Part shown: piece by piece, positions 48,401-58,300 of the stretch | Numbering within the stretch: position 1 is the first letter of the stretch | Layout of the letters: each line of letters starts with the position of its first letter | Assembly: GCA_965153455.1 (NCBI GenBank) | Contig: OZ234499.1 | Span: forward strand, 14,442,271 to 14,506,270 | DNA: 64,000 nucleotides | Direction of reading: 5' to 3' | Source of the DNA: Sphagnum compactum | Lineage: Eukaryota; Bryophyta; Sphagnopsida; Sphagnales | The notes under the pieces: generated by a model | Told to the model about the DNA's origin: nothing | What the model saw: only the letters and a program-made list of their open reading frames with translations | The model's database searches: none | Program-made: the position numbers and the translations under genes

Positions 48401-49374
48401 TTGCAATCCTAAGGGTTTGATTCCTAGATACCAATGTTGTCTAGACTCTAGACACAAAAAAACTTATGATTGCAAGAATCGATTACATTATTGATGTAAC
48501 CCATAAAACCCCGATACACATTTGAAAACCAAATAATGGTTTGAAACATAACAAAGTAGAACCATAGACTTGGGTAAAAAACTAGAAGCTTGATGTGTCG
48601 AACTTTTAAGGTTTAGTAGTTAGTTTTGAATGTAAGCCATTAAAAAAACTATTGCAACTTGTTATTGCTACCACAATTCAAATGCAATGACAAAATGTGC
48701 AAGGTTTGGATTTTTGAGATTACTTTGCCATTTACTATTTGGAGTCAATGATTGCATGACAAATTCTTAGTGTTCATGGTTCAACATCATCGTTGCAGAC
48801 TCCAAATCTTCAAAGTTCAAGGCACCAAGTTCATTAGACTCCAAATCTTCAAAGTTCAAGGCACCAAGTTCATTGTTTCAGAATCAACATTGCACGGTGA
48901 CAATGTTTTGCAACTTCATTATTGCAATTCAATTTGTTGAGTGATTTGCAAAATCTTGATTCCTAATGAACGTTAAACAACAACATAATGCTTTAAGTGC
49001 ACCATGATAATGGTGGTGAACCTTCCAACAATCGAAGTTGAAATAGTAGAGGTGATGACAATGGATTATGGTTTATGAGTATAAGAGGTGAACTCTCTTA
49101 CTAGCAACAAAATGTTGGTGCAAATGGAGGAGGCCAATGGGTGCCAGGTTGCAAAATCCTAAGTTGTCGAGTGTAAGATTCAGCTGCTTCATCCTAAAGC
49201 TCATGATTGCAAGTTCAAATCCCAACTGCACCCATTCTTGTAACAACCTCGGAGAGAATTCTTAGTGTATTTATAGGGCAGATTCAAAAATAAAACGGGA
49301 AATTTTACTTCTAAAAAACAAAAATCTGCCATCTTTTCTTCTGCCGCCGCCGTCGTCGTCGTCCTCTGCGCTCC
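45421..49374. other. AT-rich spacer
   Basis: No recognisable gene. It includes a GC-rich island at about 47,045-47,222 containing CTATGGCAGAACCGG twice, and a perfect 39-bp duplication at 48797-48874 listed separately. From 49,140 to 49,240 the words AAAGCTCATGATTGCAAGTTCAAATCCC recall a tRNA-derived B-box region, but no cloverleaf forms. The last 60 bases are (CCG)n/(TCG)n-rich and belong to the FKBP promoter. Confidence 0.5.
48797..48874. repeat. Perfect 39-bp tandem duplication
   Basis: AGACTCCAAATCTTCAAAG...CACCAAGTTCATT is repeated exactly, 48797-48835 and 48836-48874. The identity implies a very recent event. The local frame reads RLQIFKVQGTKFI twice because 39 is a multiple of three, but no larger gene surrounds it. 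Confidence 0.92.
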
Positions 49375-49383
49375 AAACCCTAA
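49375..49383 (+). promoter_or_regulatory. Telo-box upstream of the FKBP53-like gene
   Basis: AAACCCTAA at 49375-49383, about 155 bases before the start codon and just after a GC-rich (CCG/TCG) tract. The same box occurs upstream of the S3a gene in this window, consistent with shared control of nucleolar/translation genes. Confidence 0.55.
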
Positions 49384-49539
49384 TTGTGCGCTATAACAAG
49401 AAGGGACCATCCCCGCGCTCGGGACGATGATTTCGTTTGCAGGAATGTTGCTGAATTTTCGCAATTGAGGCGTGTACGTGCTTCCTGCACGTGGTTTCTG
49501 AACATATCAGCATCCACGCTAAAATTGGCACGTCGAAAA

Positions 49540-52500
49540 ATGTCTTTCTGGGGTATGTTTTGCATGTGGTTTCTTCGTGCGTCCCTGCAATACCTCCTCT
49601 GCAATCCTTAATCCGCGGTAATGCTTGTGCGGCTGCTTTCTACGTTTGCAAATCCGTCGGCAAATGTTTTTGTTTTTCTGGTTTTACTGCTGCTGCTGCT
49701 GTTGCTCCCGGTGCATCTGACAATAGTAATGCTGTAGTTCAATTGTCATCAAGAACCCTACAACTTTTTTTGAGGTTTTGTTGAATGTTGAATCCTAGAA
49801 TCTTGTTGCATCCCGAGACTTTGTAACAATCTAGCTACTGTGCTGTACTGCTGTGACTTAGGCAGCTGGTCAGACTGCATTGTTTTGTACCTGGACATGA
49901 AAATGATGGTTTAGGGTTTAGGGTTTAGTAGGGTTTGAACACTGCTTGCTGCTGGGCGCAATGTAAGAGCTTTGTTGGAAAATCACAGTTGAGAAAGGCA
50001 GAGCAACTCATGCTGAAGTCTGTTGAAATGGAGGCAATGATGATTTTGGAAGATTTGTGAGAAAGGTGTTGTACCTCAAAGATCACGGCAAACCAACGGA
50101 TCCTACTGAGCCTTCTTCACATGTTAAAAATTTGCTGCAGAACGTTTAGCATCTGTGGGAGTGCAATTGATCGCATTTTATAGGAGGGTGAGGGTTTGTA
50201 CGCCCTCAATCCGTGAAGTTTGCACAGGGGCGCATCAGTTTGAGTCTGCTCCAGTATATACCTTATGTTTGCATGAAGTCACATAACACTACTTCCAGTG
50301 GATATCTGTTTCACAATGCAGGAATCAAGGTTTGGTTTTTTGAAGATTAACTATCTTGACTAGCAGGTGTCTAAATATCCAAACACCAAAAATGAAGCTT
50401 ACCTTAAGATGTAAGCTTGAATCACGATATGATCGGTTTTTTGATTAGCTATGGCTCGAGTCCTAGCTGACATCATGACCAAGTCTTCCCATTGATTCCA
50501 AAACTGTGACAGTAACTCAAGACTTAGATCTTTGTATGTTTCTTTACCTAAACGTCTTAGCAGATTATTCTATATTTGTTGACATCCATCAATGGGAGCT
50601 GATAAACTAAGTGGCTCAAGTAAAGGCAGATAGTCTCTGCCATTTGTGATGAAGGTTATGGTCTGATGCTTTGTGGGTGCCACTCATTAGGTTACTGAAA
50701 ATGACAGTTGCAAACAAAATGAGCAGAGATATTATGCTGTGATTTATTTAGAGTGGTCTTGTTTCACAAGATTGATGTAAGGTGCATTCCAAGTCTGTCA
50801 GTCCAAATCACACTTAAGAAGGTTGAGAGCAACTTATGCTCAAATCTATTGGATATTAGGGCAATGATGATTTTGGAAAATTATTAAGTAAGATGTGTAC
50901 TTGATAGATCATGGCAAACCAATGGATCCTACTGAGCCTTCACATGTTGAGAATTTCCTGGAGAATGTCTAGCATCTGCAGGAGTGGACTGTGCAATGTT
51001 TCACCTTTGTAGGAGGGTGCAAGGGCTTGGAGGCCCAGGCTATGGAGTTTGCAGACATTCTGGTGTGAGGGATGATCTGTTGAAAATATTGTGTTTGCTC
51101 ATAGTGGACACTGTCAGTTGCCAAAGACTTCTGTATTTACTTGATGCCTTGCAGGTCAGGGAGTTTGTTTCTGCACAGCTTAACTATCTTAACAGTCTGT
51201 GAACATGCAGACACAAAGCTGGGTGCCTTTGCCTGTCATGTGGTGGAGGCTAGAAGAGGCCACTGCAGTATCTCACCAGTGCTCTGCTTTCAGACGTATA
51301 TGTGGCTACTTAATTGATTGGATTTGGAGAAGACAACACCATAATTTTTGCAGATTTGTCACTCTGTCCCACTTTGGGTTTGGAGGGTGCTCTTAATGAG
51401 TGAATTCTTGGACATTGTGGGCCTACAGGTATTCAAATTCAGCCTGATGAGCCATTTACTGAGCCAGAACCTGAGGGCATCAAGCTCCATGTTACTCATG
51501 TGTGTAAGCCATTTGAATTTGTTGATCCGTACCTAGTTCTTGCAACTTGATTATGATTCTCTCAATATGCACTGGCGAATGCGACATTATGAATGGAGCA
51601 TCTTTCATTCTCTGCAGATCAGCCATCAACACACTTCCTGTTCTCTCTGCTCCCACCGAATGTTTACCTGGAAGATTTTGCCATAGTATGTGTTATTTGT
51701 AGTGTTGAAGATGCTGGCTCTTTGGGTTAGCATCTAATGCTCAATTGTTTCTAAGACTGTAAATGAATGCTACAAGTACATCTGCTCCCAAACACTCCTC
51801 ACTGACAATGTATATTATGTGCTTTAATGACAACCATTTTAGAAATCCTGTTCCTTGTCTGTATTCAACTTTTTCAAGAACTTGTACTTCTTCCAGTGAT
51901 AGAATGATTCATGTGAGGGTTAGGGTTTCTGTTCATGTAGACTTAGGTGGCTCATTTTCCCTGTGTGATCTGATCATTCTGAACTTAAGGGTGGCACTTC
52001 CTGCTGCCATTAAAGCCCCGTGGGCAGCCTTGGGATAAGGAGACACTCCATGAACATGTGAAGTGGAGTAACTCTGGGAGAGTAAGAGAGAGGGGCCTGT
52101 TGGTGTTTTCTAAGGATTGACATGTGCCTTTGATGTGCAGGCGACTTTGGGCCTGGAGTCAAAGGGGAAGAAAAGGACTGTGGTTAAGTGTGAAGTTGGG
52201 GACAGGCCAGAGCTTCTCCTCTGTTCCTTGATTCCAGGTGTTTTGGAGTCATGTTCTCTGGACTTGCACTTTGATGAAGAAGTGGTCTTCACAGTCTCAG
52301 GTGATGCCAGTGTGCATCTCACAGGCTATTATGAGTCCCACGAGGATCACTATGACTCTAAAGCTGCGAATGATTATGTCTCGTATCCTCTTGAGTTTAA
52401 GTAGCATAAAGGAGGAATAAACTGAAGTGTTTGGGAAGTGCTCTTATTTGTTCCAATATATTTAATATTTCTTGATGTCTACCTGGGTTCTGCATTTTGT

Positions 52501-55341
52501 TGTGGCTTAATCCAACCATGGCTACAGCTGTTCTGACTGCAAGCAACATGTACAGAGAGTTTTGCAGATTCACTGCTTGTTTTGATTATTTGTTCATGAT
52601 TTCTGGTGTACAAGAGTGTACACTAGAAACCATTAATGTACCAATGCAAAGAGAGGAAAATAGGAAAAGAGAGCTGAGGTGAAAGCCCATCTGGATGATT
52701 TTGCACTTCTTGACCAGAGATACAGAGAGGATGGATACGAGTTCAGTGATGATGATAGTGATGAAAGGTATGACCTCATAGATGATGAGGCCCTAAGTGA
52801 TGAGGACTGTGACACTAATGACTACAGTGATGATGACATCCCTGTTCCAAGTTCTGGTAGGTACAAAGACGGTTGTTCTGTAACATAAAGGAGGTTTTGA
52901 TAGTGGTCTATGCCTGAAGTCGCTTATAACTGCCAATGTTGAATTGGCAATGGGTGTTTCCATGGTCTCTTTCACAGAATAGTAGTAATTTGTAGCTTGA
53001 AGGAGTCTTGTTGTTTTTGAATGAAAGGTTTGTCATTCTTCTTTCTGGAGTGTGTGAGCTCCATCTCCAGTGTCATGGCAGATGTGTATCGTCGCCATCA
53101 ATTCCTTTTCATTGTGATGGTGTGTACATTGTAGTGAGAATTGAAGAAGTCAATGAGGATCATATTGCTTCTGCTGGGCAGCTCAAGATGATAACTGATG
53201 GCACTGAGTCCAAAAAGAGAAAAAAGGATCAGGTGTCAAAGAAAGAAGCAGACAAGTCAGCAGTGAAATCCACAGTTGAGGATGGAGATGGGGATAGCAG
53301 TGAAGATGAAGATGGCTTTGCTCTGCCTGGCAAGCATTCTGACAGTAAACGTCTGGCTGTTTTTGGGTATATACTTTTGGGGCCCCTCTGATGTGGGAGA
53401 GGGGTATCTGAACTGGGTCCCTTAAGATTTACAACAAGCATGTCTGTAGAGAATGTTTGAACTTTCCACTCTGAGCTTTGGACTTCTGTTATTTTTGTAT
53501 GGTTGAGCATGCAGGCATTAGACACAGAATTTTTCTTTCTTAGATTATGTGGGGTGTCCTGCTGCAGGATGAATAGCACACAAATACCATCAAAAATGGA
53601 AGGGGCTTTTGACTCTTCCACAGATGGGAAGAAGAAGAAGAAAAAGAAGAAAGAAAAGCCAGTAAAGACGCAGCAGGCTGCTAATGAGGAGAACATTAAG
53701 ACCTCAGAGCTTATGGCAGATGGGGAAGTACAACAGTTTGCAGCTCCTAGTAAAGGAGTGAACAAGACACCAAAGTCAATCACAGAGAAGAAAATGGGTG
53801 CAAAACAAGGCACTGTGGAGAAACCTAACAAGCAGGCAAGCTGGGAGATGCAGCAGCTTGCAGTCTCTGTCAAAGGGAATGGAAAGACACCAGCAAAGAC
53901 ACCCATGGAGGAGAGAGTGGCTACAAAACAAGGCACTGTGGTGAAACCTAGCAAAACAGAAAGTTCAGCTGTCAAAAAGCATTCAAACGGTCTTAATATT
54001 GAGGATATAACAATGGGAAAATCTGACGGAAAGCAGGCCAAGCCAGGAAAGAGGGTATTTTGTGCAATTTTCTCCATTGATATGCATGTGAAATTCCTGT
54101 CATCTAGTTCTGGTCATAAGTTTATAGGTCATAGTCCATTATGGATATGAGACAACTCAAGCAAATGCTTTGGATTTTGAGCTTTCAGAAGATGCTCAAG
54201 GTTCCTTACTGGGAGAATGGAAGGCTTGAAATCTGGGTAGAGTAGCAGGGGCTTACATCATTGGGCTGCAATCTAGCTGCTAAGGTTGTCATGTGATACT
54301 CATCCAAGCACAGTTGTGGGTGCAAAACTATAGTTCATGTTTTTCTTTGTTGTTGGAACCAAATATACATGGTTGAACTTTATCAACATCTAGAATGTGG
54401 TCATGTGCAGGTGTCAATACGCTACATTGGAAAGCTGGTATCCAATGGGAAGATCTTTGACTCCAACATTGGGAAGAAGCCCTTTGACTTCAGATTAGGT
54501 GAGCTGCAGTGACAGTGCAAACTTTCTTATCATGCTGAAGTTCAAACACACGCAAGGGGTTGCATTAAGCATGTTCGAGTATCTGCAGCTGCCTGATAAG
54601 TTGCCACAGGGCTCTTGGTTTGACTAAAACCAAAAGTATAGAAATGACGAAACTAGGAACTGTGGATGTGTTGGTTAGAAACTAGGAGCTGTGGATGCGT
54701 TGGTTAGAAAAGGCTGGTCCTTGCCTGTCTGAGTGCATTATTGAGGGTTCAGGTAGGTTAATTGCTGCAGATGGCTATCAGCTGCCTCACTGGCCCCCAA
54801 ATAGGTGCTCTACAGATTTAAGAGGCGGGCTAATATTCTGTTTTAATGGAGTGAATGCAGGTGCTGGAGAAGTCATTAAAGGCTGGGACATTGGCGTGAA
54901 TGGCAAGTATTGTTGAGCTTTTTGCTTGTGTTGCAAGTTAGATAGTCTATAGGAATGTTCAGTCTGTGGAGTCATTTTCTCACCTGTTTGATGGTTGTTT
55001 GTGTAGTCTATAGAGAGGGTTCTAATAGTAAAAGTGGTGGAAGAGTTGATTTATATTGCAGGCATGCGAGTTGGTGACAAGAGAAGGCTCACAATCCCTC
55101 CTCAAATGGCGTATGTTCCTTTTTCTCACTCTTTTCTTATGCACTCAGCAGTGACAATTGGACAGGCATTAAAGTGAAATTTTTGAACAAAGGCTGTTGG
55201 TGACAGAGTCATGAGGTATCTGAAGATGGTATTGATGATTAAGTGTGAGGTTCTTGCAGGTATGGACCAGAAGGGGTCAAAGGAACCATCCCTGGAAATG
55301 CATGGCTCACATTTGATGTGGAACTTGTAACTGTCAAATGA
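49540..55341 (+). CDS. FKBP53: Nuclear FK506-binding protein, FKBP53-like (nucleoplasmin + PPIase)
   Basis: Peptidyl-prolyl isomerase with an N-terminal nucleoplasmin-like fold; the Arabidopsis relative is a histone chaperone repressing rDNA in the nucleolus. Exons: 49540-49552, 51429-51499, 52141-52377, 52718-52856, 53135-53344, 53624-54054, 54411-54498, 54861-54902, 55062-55110 and 55260-55341; about 453 residues. Exon 1 is 13 bases coding MSFWG, the family start. The nucleoplasmin part includes VTHATLGLE, LLCSLIPG and VHLTGYYE. Acidic tracts (DDDSDERYDL, DSSEDEDG) and a Lys-rich linker follow. The FKBP domain has VSIRYIGKL, IFDSNIGKKPFDF, VIKGWDIGVNG, MRVGDKRRLTIPP and NAWLTFDVEL. Intron 8 has a GC donor (AATG|GCAAGT), forced by the conserved NG|MRVGD join. 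The exon 5/6 join is uncertain; 53366 to 53568 is an alternative in-frame pair. Intron 1 (1.9 kb) holds the duplicated snoRNA-like elements. Confidence 0.9.
50030..50115 (+). ncRNA. Box C/D snoRNA-like element, copy A
   Basis: C box ATGATGA at 50037-50043, D box CTGA at 50106-50109, and a 6-bp terminal stem GGAGGC (50030-50035) with GCCTTC (50110-50115). Total length is 86 bases, in the sense orientation of the host intron. The guide position upstream of D reads CCAACGGATCCT, which pairs with 18S rRNA AGGATCCATTGG except for one mismatch (C opposite A, ninth base before the D box). It may be a degenerate paralogue of copy B. Internal C'/D' boxes are not clear. Confidence 0.6.
50639..50705 (+). 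ncRNA. Possible third box C/D-like element
   Basis: C box GTGATGA at 50646-50652, CTGA at 50663-50666 and again at 50695-50698, with a terminal stem GCCATTT / AAATGAC pairing at 6 of 7 positions directly outside the boxes. It shares AAGGT-ATGGTCTGA-(T/A)GC-CTTTGTG and ACTCATT with the two intronic repeats of the S3a gene. I found no convincing rRNA complement for the ACTCATTAGGTTA preceding the D box, so its target, if any, is unknown. Confidence 0.4.
50858..50940 (+). ncRNA. Box C/D snoRNA candidate, copy B (18S rRNA guide)
   Basis: C box ATGATGA at 50864-50870, D box CTGA at 50932-50935, terminal stem AGGGC / GCCTT (50858-50862 with 50936-50940), length 83 bases, inside intron 1 of the FKBP53-like gene. 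The 12 bases CCAATGGATCCT at 50919-50930 are perfectly complementary to the conserved 18S rRNA sequence AGGATCCATTGG. By the D-plus-five rule the modified base is the A in AGG-A-UCC. As I recall, this is the adenosine methylated under guidance of U62 in human, snR41 in yeast and snoR41Y in Arabidopsis. Processing from the spliced intron is assumed. Confidence 0.75.
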
Positions 55342-58300
55342 GCTCTCCTTAGTCTGTCATTAGTTGGGTTTGGTTTGTAGTCTAGTTTGAGATACGATCA
55401 ACACCTGTTAGTTGGGCACCACTGAAGTCTGGTGCCTGGGTCTACTGTAAGTTGGGAAACTCTGTGACGATGAGCAAACTGTGTTCAGATGAGTTGACAC
55501 TTGGTCATGTAGATTTCCGGTGTAGGTTCTTGATGCAGTTTACATCAGGATCACAATTTTGGTAAGGCAGTCAGAGCTTGAGATGCCATTGCATTGATTT
55601 GCCAATGTGCTGGAGGTTTCTATGTCTGGAGATTGTCCAAATGCAAGGGGAGAATTTTGAAGACGAGAGTTTGAAATTTTGCTTCACAGATGTGCACCTA
55701 GCATCTTACATGAAGGAGGAAAGATGAGAGATGGAAATTTGTTGGGGTGGACAATGCACCCTTGCCTGTTGTTTGGCAATTTGATTGATCGAACCCTTGC
55801 TTTGTTTTGTGCAGAACAACTGTTTAATCCCTGATACCCTAAATGGCTGTAAGTATTTAATGCTAAAAACTAGTTGCAGTGAAAACTAGCTTGTAATGAC
55901 AAATCAATTGTCTCTTGGAAGTGAGGTGGGGTTTTAATTTCCATCATTGCAACATTGCTAACTGTGGGAAAGGGTGAGAGACTAACATTTTGTTTGTACT
56001 GCTTGTTTGTACTGTTTTTTCTTCTAGTTCTTCCCTTCTTTGTTGTTAGTTCCTGGTGCTGAAAGTCTGGCTCTGGAAGTCTTTCTTTTACTTCAAGGAA
56101 AGTTTGAACCTTGTTCTGGCTTTCTTAATCATGAGTATGGAGATTTCTTGATTCTCATGAGAATTATCTTTCCTTCAGCTGGGATTCTGCCTCCTAGTAT
56201 TTTTGGAAGTGCGATATCTCTGTGTCTTTGAAACCATTGTCTTATAGGGGGAGCGAGAGGGTGCTCATAATACTATTTCTTGCCACTTCCTTCCCTTCAG
56301 ATTCACTTACAGTTTCTACCTTACTTTGTGTGTTGTAAACTTTTTCCAATTGTTGACAACCTAAATCATTTACAGAAGATTTCACTCTGTCTCAAATTGA
56401 ACAAGAGATTATAGCTTGTGAAAATTCTATGGAAGCTAGTGAGATCTATTTCATGTCTTGTTGAAAGAGATGGAACATTTCTTTCCTGTTTTAAAGTATA
56501 AATATGCTTTAAACTACAAGAACTCACTTATTTTCTCTTAGATCCATTTAGGTAGTGCATGAAATATCATGTGTTATTGAAGTGGCTCAAATGATCCATT
56601 TAGGTGATGAATAGTGTTTTCTTTGGTCCCATTGTCTTTATATATACCCTAGTTATAATTGTGAAAATTCTGGCCAAGATTAATCTTTTCATGATCATGT
56701 TTTGTAGTCCTAGTATAAAGTCCAACATGTAGTTATACTATATAGTCTAATGTGGCCAGCTAACTTATCAATCACCTGCCAAGTGCAAAGTGCAAAGTTG
56801 TGCACTTACTCCAGTGATGATGTTAATTGGAGCTGGTATAGGTTTGATGGATTTAGGGTTCAGAAGTCATGTTGTCCTACCAAAATTGATTCCAGCCCAT
56901 AATTGGCCTGGAAACTGTTGCATAATGAAATGAAATGTTTACAACTCTTGACTAGCAGCATAACAGCTTCTTGAAGTGTTTTCTTGATGCTGGTGGGTTA
57001 AGTTCTTGAAGAAGGGAATGAGGTTAGGATTGGCAGTGGATGTGAAAGTTGTGAGGAAAGCATGAGAGCTTCTGTTGGTGTGATTGTTGTTGTCTTTGGT
57101 GTACAGGAGCTTCATACCCTAGCCATTGTGATCTTCTGTGCGGGGAAGAACCATATTTCCAAGTTAAGGATTGTAGCAGGGCTGGCCTGTAGTCTCTCAT
57201 GCACACTCTGTGTGTGTGGTTGTATCTCTCAGACATAAGCTGCTGGTAATCCACCAGATAACAACTTTGGTGGAGGAAACCGATCACTGCAGGGGAGAAG
57301 CAGAGCTCCATGTCTTAGGTATTGGCCAGATTTTTCTGCTGGAAGTATGTCCTTTTACGAGTATTGTGAGGGTCTTGTCTATTTTCTTGTGAAAGGATTG
57401 AAGGTGGTCTGGATTTCTGGAGTCGGGAGACAAAGTTTCTCCTGCATAGTGACAGATGTACATGAAGGTGGTCCCCCACATCTTTCAACAATCTGGAGCT
57501 TGTTGTGAGAGGGTTTTAGGTTGGGTCTTTTTTGGGGTCTTGAGTCCATGAATTGGTGAACAGCAGTGTGGCTGGCAGTTCAGAAGAAGTGGGAGAGTTG
57601 TTATCCAATAATCTATGGACATGAGATTGGGCTTGATTGAGAGCAGGAAATGGGGAGGAGATGGAGGTCACTGAGAAGAGGGGACCTACACACCATTGAA
57701 GGTCCTTTGGAGATAAAACCTTCAAGGAATTGGATTATGTTTATTCTCGGACCATGCTGGCAAGAGGGGCAGAGTTGAACTTGTGCTGTGGTCACAACTT
57801 TTATTTACCTGGGTTATCCTCCTTTCTTGCATAGTCAGATATGCAAACTGGTTGACATGGAAACTGGCATTGCAAGTTGTTGGCCATTGAAGGCTTTGTT
57901 CTTCTTCAGCTGGGCAGAGGTGGGCATTTTGTAGGCATTTCAAAAAGCAAAACACCTGCAGAGGTGGGAGTTTTTCTTTTTGAAATGCCTGCTCACTGCT
58001 GATGCCCAATTATGTCATATAAGGCATCCTTGATTTACACTGCTGCAAGGTGCAGAGGTTTTTATGAGTAGTCAATGAACACCTTGCATTGCTTGATCTT
58101 GGATTCGATGAAATTAGGGTATGCTTGCATCATAGCCTGTCAAGCACTGGAGGATGCTGTTAGTGCATCATTTTTCACAGGTATGACTTTGCTGTAATCT
58201 TGATGAAGTTTGAAGGTTTCCCTCCAAGGCAGGAGATGTTTTTGTACTTGGAAGTGACACTTGTCATATGCTGTAATATCAGGACAAGGGAGCATGATGC

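Larger units (their letters stand above)
49980..51070 (+). repeat. Duplicated segment within FKBP intron 1
   Basis: About 260 bases at 49980-50240 are repeated at 50804-51070 in the same orientation at roughly 70 percent identity by eye. The best conserved parts are AATCACA(G/C)TT, GCAACT(C/T)ATGCT, GGCAATGATGATTTTGGAA, GGCAAACCAA(C/T)GGATCCTACTGAGCCTTC, TCTAGCATCTG(C)AGGAGTG and ATAGGAGGGTG. Conservation peaks over the snoRNA-like cores, as expected if those were under selection. A third element sits between the copies. Confidence 0.8.

Noticed and set aside
49141-49240. Possible tRNA-derived SINE (GCAAGTTCAAATCCC)
   Set aside because: B-box-like word only; no A box, no T-stem pairing, no cloverleaf.
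53229-54077. 282-codon minus-strand open frame
   Set aside because: Antisense shadow of FKBP exons 5-6; the Lys-rich sense strand leaves the complement free of stops. No family features.
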